Origin: a virus
IMG/VR virus record: IMGVR_UViG_3300006751_000119
Span: 1 to 24,997 of that record
Strand: one strand, 5' to 3'
DNA length: 24,997 nt
Shown: piece by piece, positions 23,383 to 24,997 of the stretch
Layout of the letters: each line of letters opens with the position of its first letter
How positions within the stretch are numbered: position 1 is the first letter of the stretch
Program-made: the position numbers and the translations under genes
The notes under the pieces: generated by a model
Database searches by the model: none
Seen by the model: only the letters and a program-made list of their open reading frames with translations
Told to the model about the DNA's origin: nothing

Positions 23383-24997
23383 TTATTCATTTTTGGTTGT
23401 ATTTTCCAAATCTTTTCTTACTTCTTCTAATATAGATACAGCTTCACGCTGATTAGATTTTATATTCTCTTGAACGGCTTGCTGGTTAGCTTGTACATTA
23501 TTAGCCATTACATTACGCAATAATTTCTGTTGGCCTTCTGTCTGAATATACTCTTTACTCATATTAGCTTTAACTTGCTCTTTCTTCTTAGTAATCTCCA
23601 TATCTGCTTGCATTACTTTACCTTTAATACCAGCTTGAACAAGTTGTCTTTCAAGAGTTTCAATTGTGCCATCTTTATCTTTCATAGCTTCTTGTAACTG
23701 TGATAGTTGACCTTGAAGTTGAGCGTATAAAGATTTACGTTGAACAATTTTATCTTTATTCTTAATATCTGTTTCTGCTAATACAGCAACATCATCAACA
23801 ACTCCTAGTCTCATTAACTCTTTTAATTCTTCAAGATAAGCCCATCTATTAACAGGCATTGTAGAACCAGAAATAACTCTTACATCATATTTTTGAGCAG
23901 ATATATCCATAGATTTACCTATAGCTTCGCCCATATCATTATAAACGGGTATATTTATTTCTTGTTCCTTTCCTTCCTGAATTGCATTAGGTTGAATTAA
24001 TCTAAATCTTTTATTAGCTGTATATGTAGCTTGAGAATATTGCAAAACTAACCTTCCTAATCTTTCTAATGACGGCTCTATAGATCCATTCATCCATTGC
24101 TTAATCCTTCTTGTTCCATATTCATCTAATGCAAGCATACCTCTATAAGTCTCACTAGCTCCACCAGCATCACCCATCATAGAACTATAAATACCAGCTA
24201 AGTACTCAACATCTTGTTTGCTTTCTTGAACTATGCTATAAAATGCGTTAGCTAATGGCGCTGGTTGTACTGGTGTAGGAGGAGTTACTCCTGGTCTAAT
24301 AGGTAGTAATGCTCCTGGACTAGAAGAGTACTTCTCCCAAGTTTCAGCGTCTATAGAGCCTTCTTCATACATCCATCTCAGACTACTGCCGAGTGAAGCA
24401 TTATGTACCATAAGTTGATGAGATTTATTTATTTCTTGTTGCTTACCTATTAATGGAGCAACTGCACTCATTGGATATGGAGTACCTGTCCATTTAAAAT
24501 GAAAAGGGACAATAGGATATTCAGTTATAGTATCTGGTAATACATTCTCATATATAAGTTTATCACCAACTATACAAGTTTGTTTAAGTCTTGTTACATA
24601 AAATTGTATTGAATCAACTATAGTTTCTGCTGTTTTAGGATTCTTAGAAAATTGTTTGAATTCTTTTTCTGTAACAATTATATTCTCAATTTTAGAAGCT
24701 TCTGCTTGAAGTTGACTCATGCATTGTTGTTCAAATGTCTGAAGTTGCTGCATCATCATTTGCTGTGCTTTTTCTATTTCCAGCTTATATCTTTCAGGAA
24801 GCATATCACCCTTTTGAACAGCTTCTTGCATTTGTTTGTCTTGTTCAAGCAGTTGAACTTCTAGTTCTTTTTGCATTTCCATTACTTGAACTTTACATTG
24901 TTCTTGAATTTGTTTTAGAACTTTTTCATCAGGTGGAACTCTAAAAAATACACTTACATTAGAGACTTTAACTTTTTCATAAACTTCAAAAAATTCA
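23383..24997 (-). CDS. Portal protein (C-terminal part; 5' end outside window)
   Basis: The frame is open to the window edge (visible residues begin EFFEVYEKVKVS), so the internal ATG at 24882 is not the true start. Visible features typical of podovirus portal proteins are a strand-rich wing region (YPIVPFHFKWTGTPYPMSAV), the helix PLIGKQQEINKSHQLMVHNA, the segment VEYLAGIYSSMMGDAGGASE (tail-facing loop and stem helix), a following helix (RIKQWMNGSIEPSLERLGRL) and a crown-like helix (NRWAYLEELKELMRLGVV). The last ~130 residues are a Gln/Lys/Glu-rich coiled coil, a barrel-like extension. The portal forms the DNA entry and exit ring at one capsid vertex. The gene ends with TAA at 23383, 28 bases before the scaffold start. 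Confidence 0.9.
   Translation of the reverse strand, partial: EFFEVYEKVKVSNVSVFFRVPPDEKVLKQIQEQCKVQVMEMQKELEVQLLEQDKQMQEAVQKGDMLPERYKLEIEKAQQMMMQQLQTFEQQCMSQLQAEASKIENIIVTEKEFKQFSKNPKTAETIVDSIQFYVTRLKQTCIVGDKLIYENVLPDTITEYPIVPFHFKWTGTPYPMSAVAPLIGKQQEINKSHQLMVHNASLGSSLRWMYEEGSIDAETWEKYSSSPGALLPIRPGVTPPTPVQPAPLANAFYSIVQESKQDVEYLAGIYSSMMGDAGGASETYRGMLALDEYGTRRIKQWMNGSIEPSLERLGRLVLQYSQATYTANKRFRLIQPNAIQEGKEQEINIPVYNDMGEAIGKSMDISAQKYDVRVISGSTMPVNRWAYLEELKELMRLGVVDDVAVLAETDIKNKDKIVQRKSLYAQLQGQLSQLQEAMKDKDGTIETLERQLVQAGIKGKVMQADMEITKKKEQVKANMSKEYIQTEGQQKLLRNVMANNVQANQQAVQENIKSNQREAVSILEEVRKDLENTTKNE

Noticed and set aside
24883-24997. Taking ATG at 24882 as the portal start.
   Set aside because: The frame is open to the window edge, and a portal needs a large N-terminal part that is missing here.
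1-24997. tRNA genes, CRISPR arrays, insertion sequences, integrase or attachment sites.
   Set aside because: Nearly all bases are accounted for by minus-strand coding frames, and the few gaps are too short or lack the required structures.

Overview
This window is part of the late, virion-structural half of a tailed bacteriophage genome. Every gene I can support lies on the minus strand, tightly packed with overlaps or gaps of a few bases, so transcription runs from base 24997 towards base 1. The DNA is AT-rich (about one third G+C by eye). Gene order and protein types (portal, scaffold, capsid, decoration, neck, beta-rich tail tube, fibre, several ejection-type proteins) suggest a short-tailed, podovirus-like marine phage. 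A low-GC marine bacterial host such as a SAR11 relative is possible, but that is inference only.

Head module (24997-19793): a portal protein whose 5' end lies outside the window, an acidic scaffold, a 519-residue major capsid protein and two small beta-rich decoration candidates. RNA stem-loops lie just before the capsid gene (22432-22464) and just after the second decoration gene (19736-19769). Both depend on G-U pairs that form only in the minus-strand transcript.

Neck and tail module (19716-10301): a neck protein with duplicated coiled-coil segments, small beta-sandwich proteins, an adaptor-like function split over two overlapping genes, a metallophosphoesterase with a complete metal-ligand set, three small membrane or coiled-coil proteins (lysis candidates, but no endolysin is recognisable), a 61-residue conserved small protein, a 30-codon micro-gene that fills a gap with stop-start overlaps at both ends, an 850-residue beta-rich tail protein and a short fibre.

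Ejection module (10271-1): four internal-virion-type proteins are followed by a giant gene open from 5831 to the window edge (at least 1,943 codons, no stop). Its last visible 170 residues carry the signature of a two-double-psi-beta-barrel RNA polymerase: a GEIMLP strand, an R-Y-P motif, a GFL...GNT block and D-Y-D-V-D at residues 1938-1942. This resembles crAss-like phage virion RNA polymerases and the YonO/QDE-1 superfamily. Its place after the ejection proteins suggests a polymerase packaged in the virion and injected with the DNA. This is the most interesting item in the window.

No tRNA, CRISPR array, insertion sequence, integrase or clear promoter was seen, and no plus-strand gene is supported.
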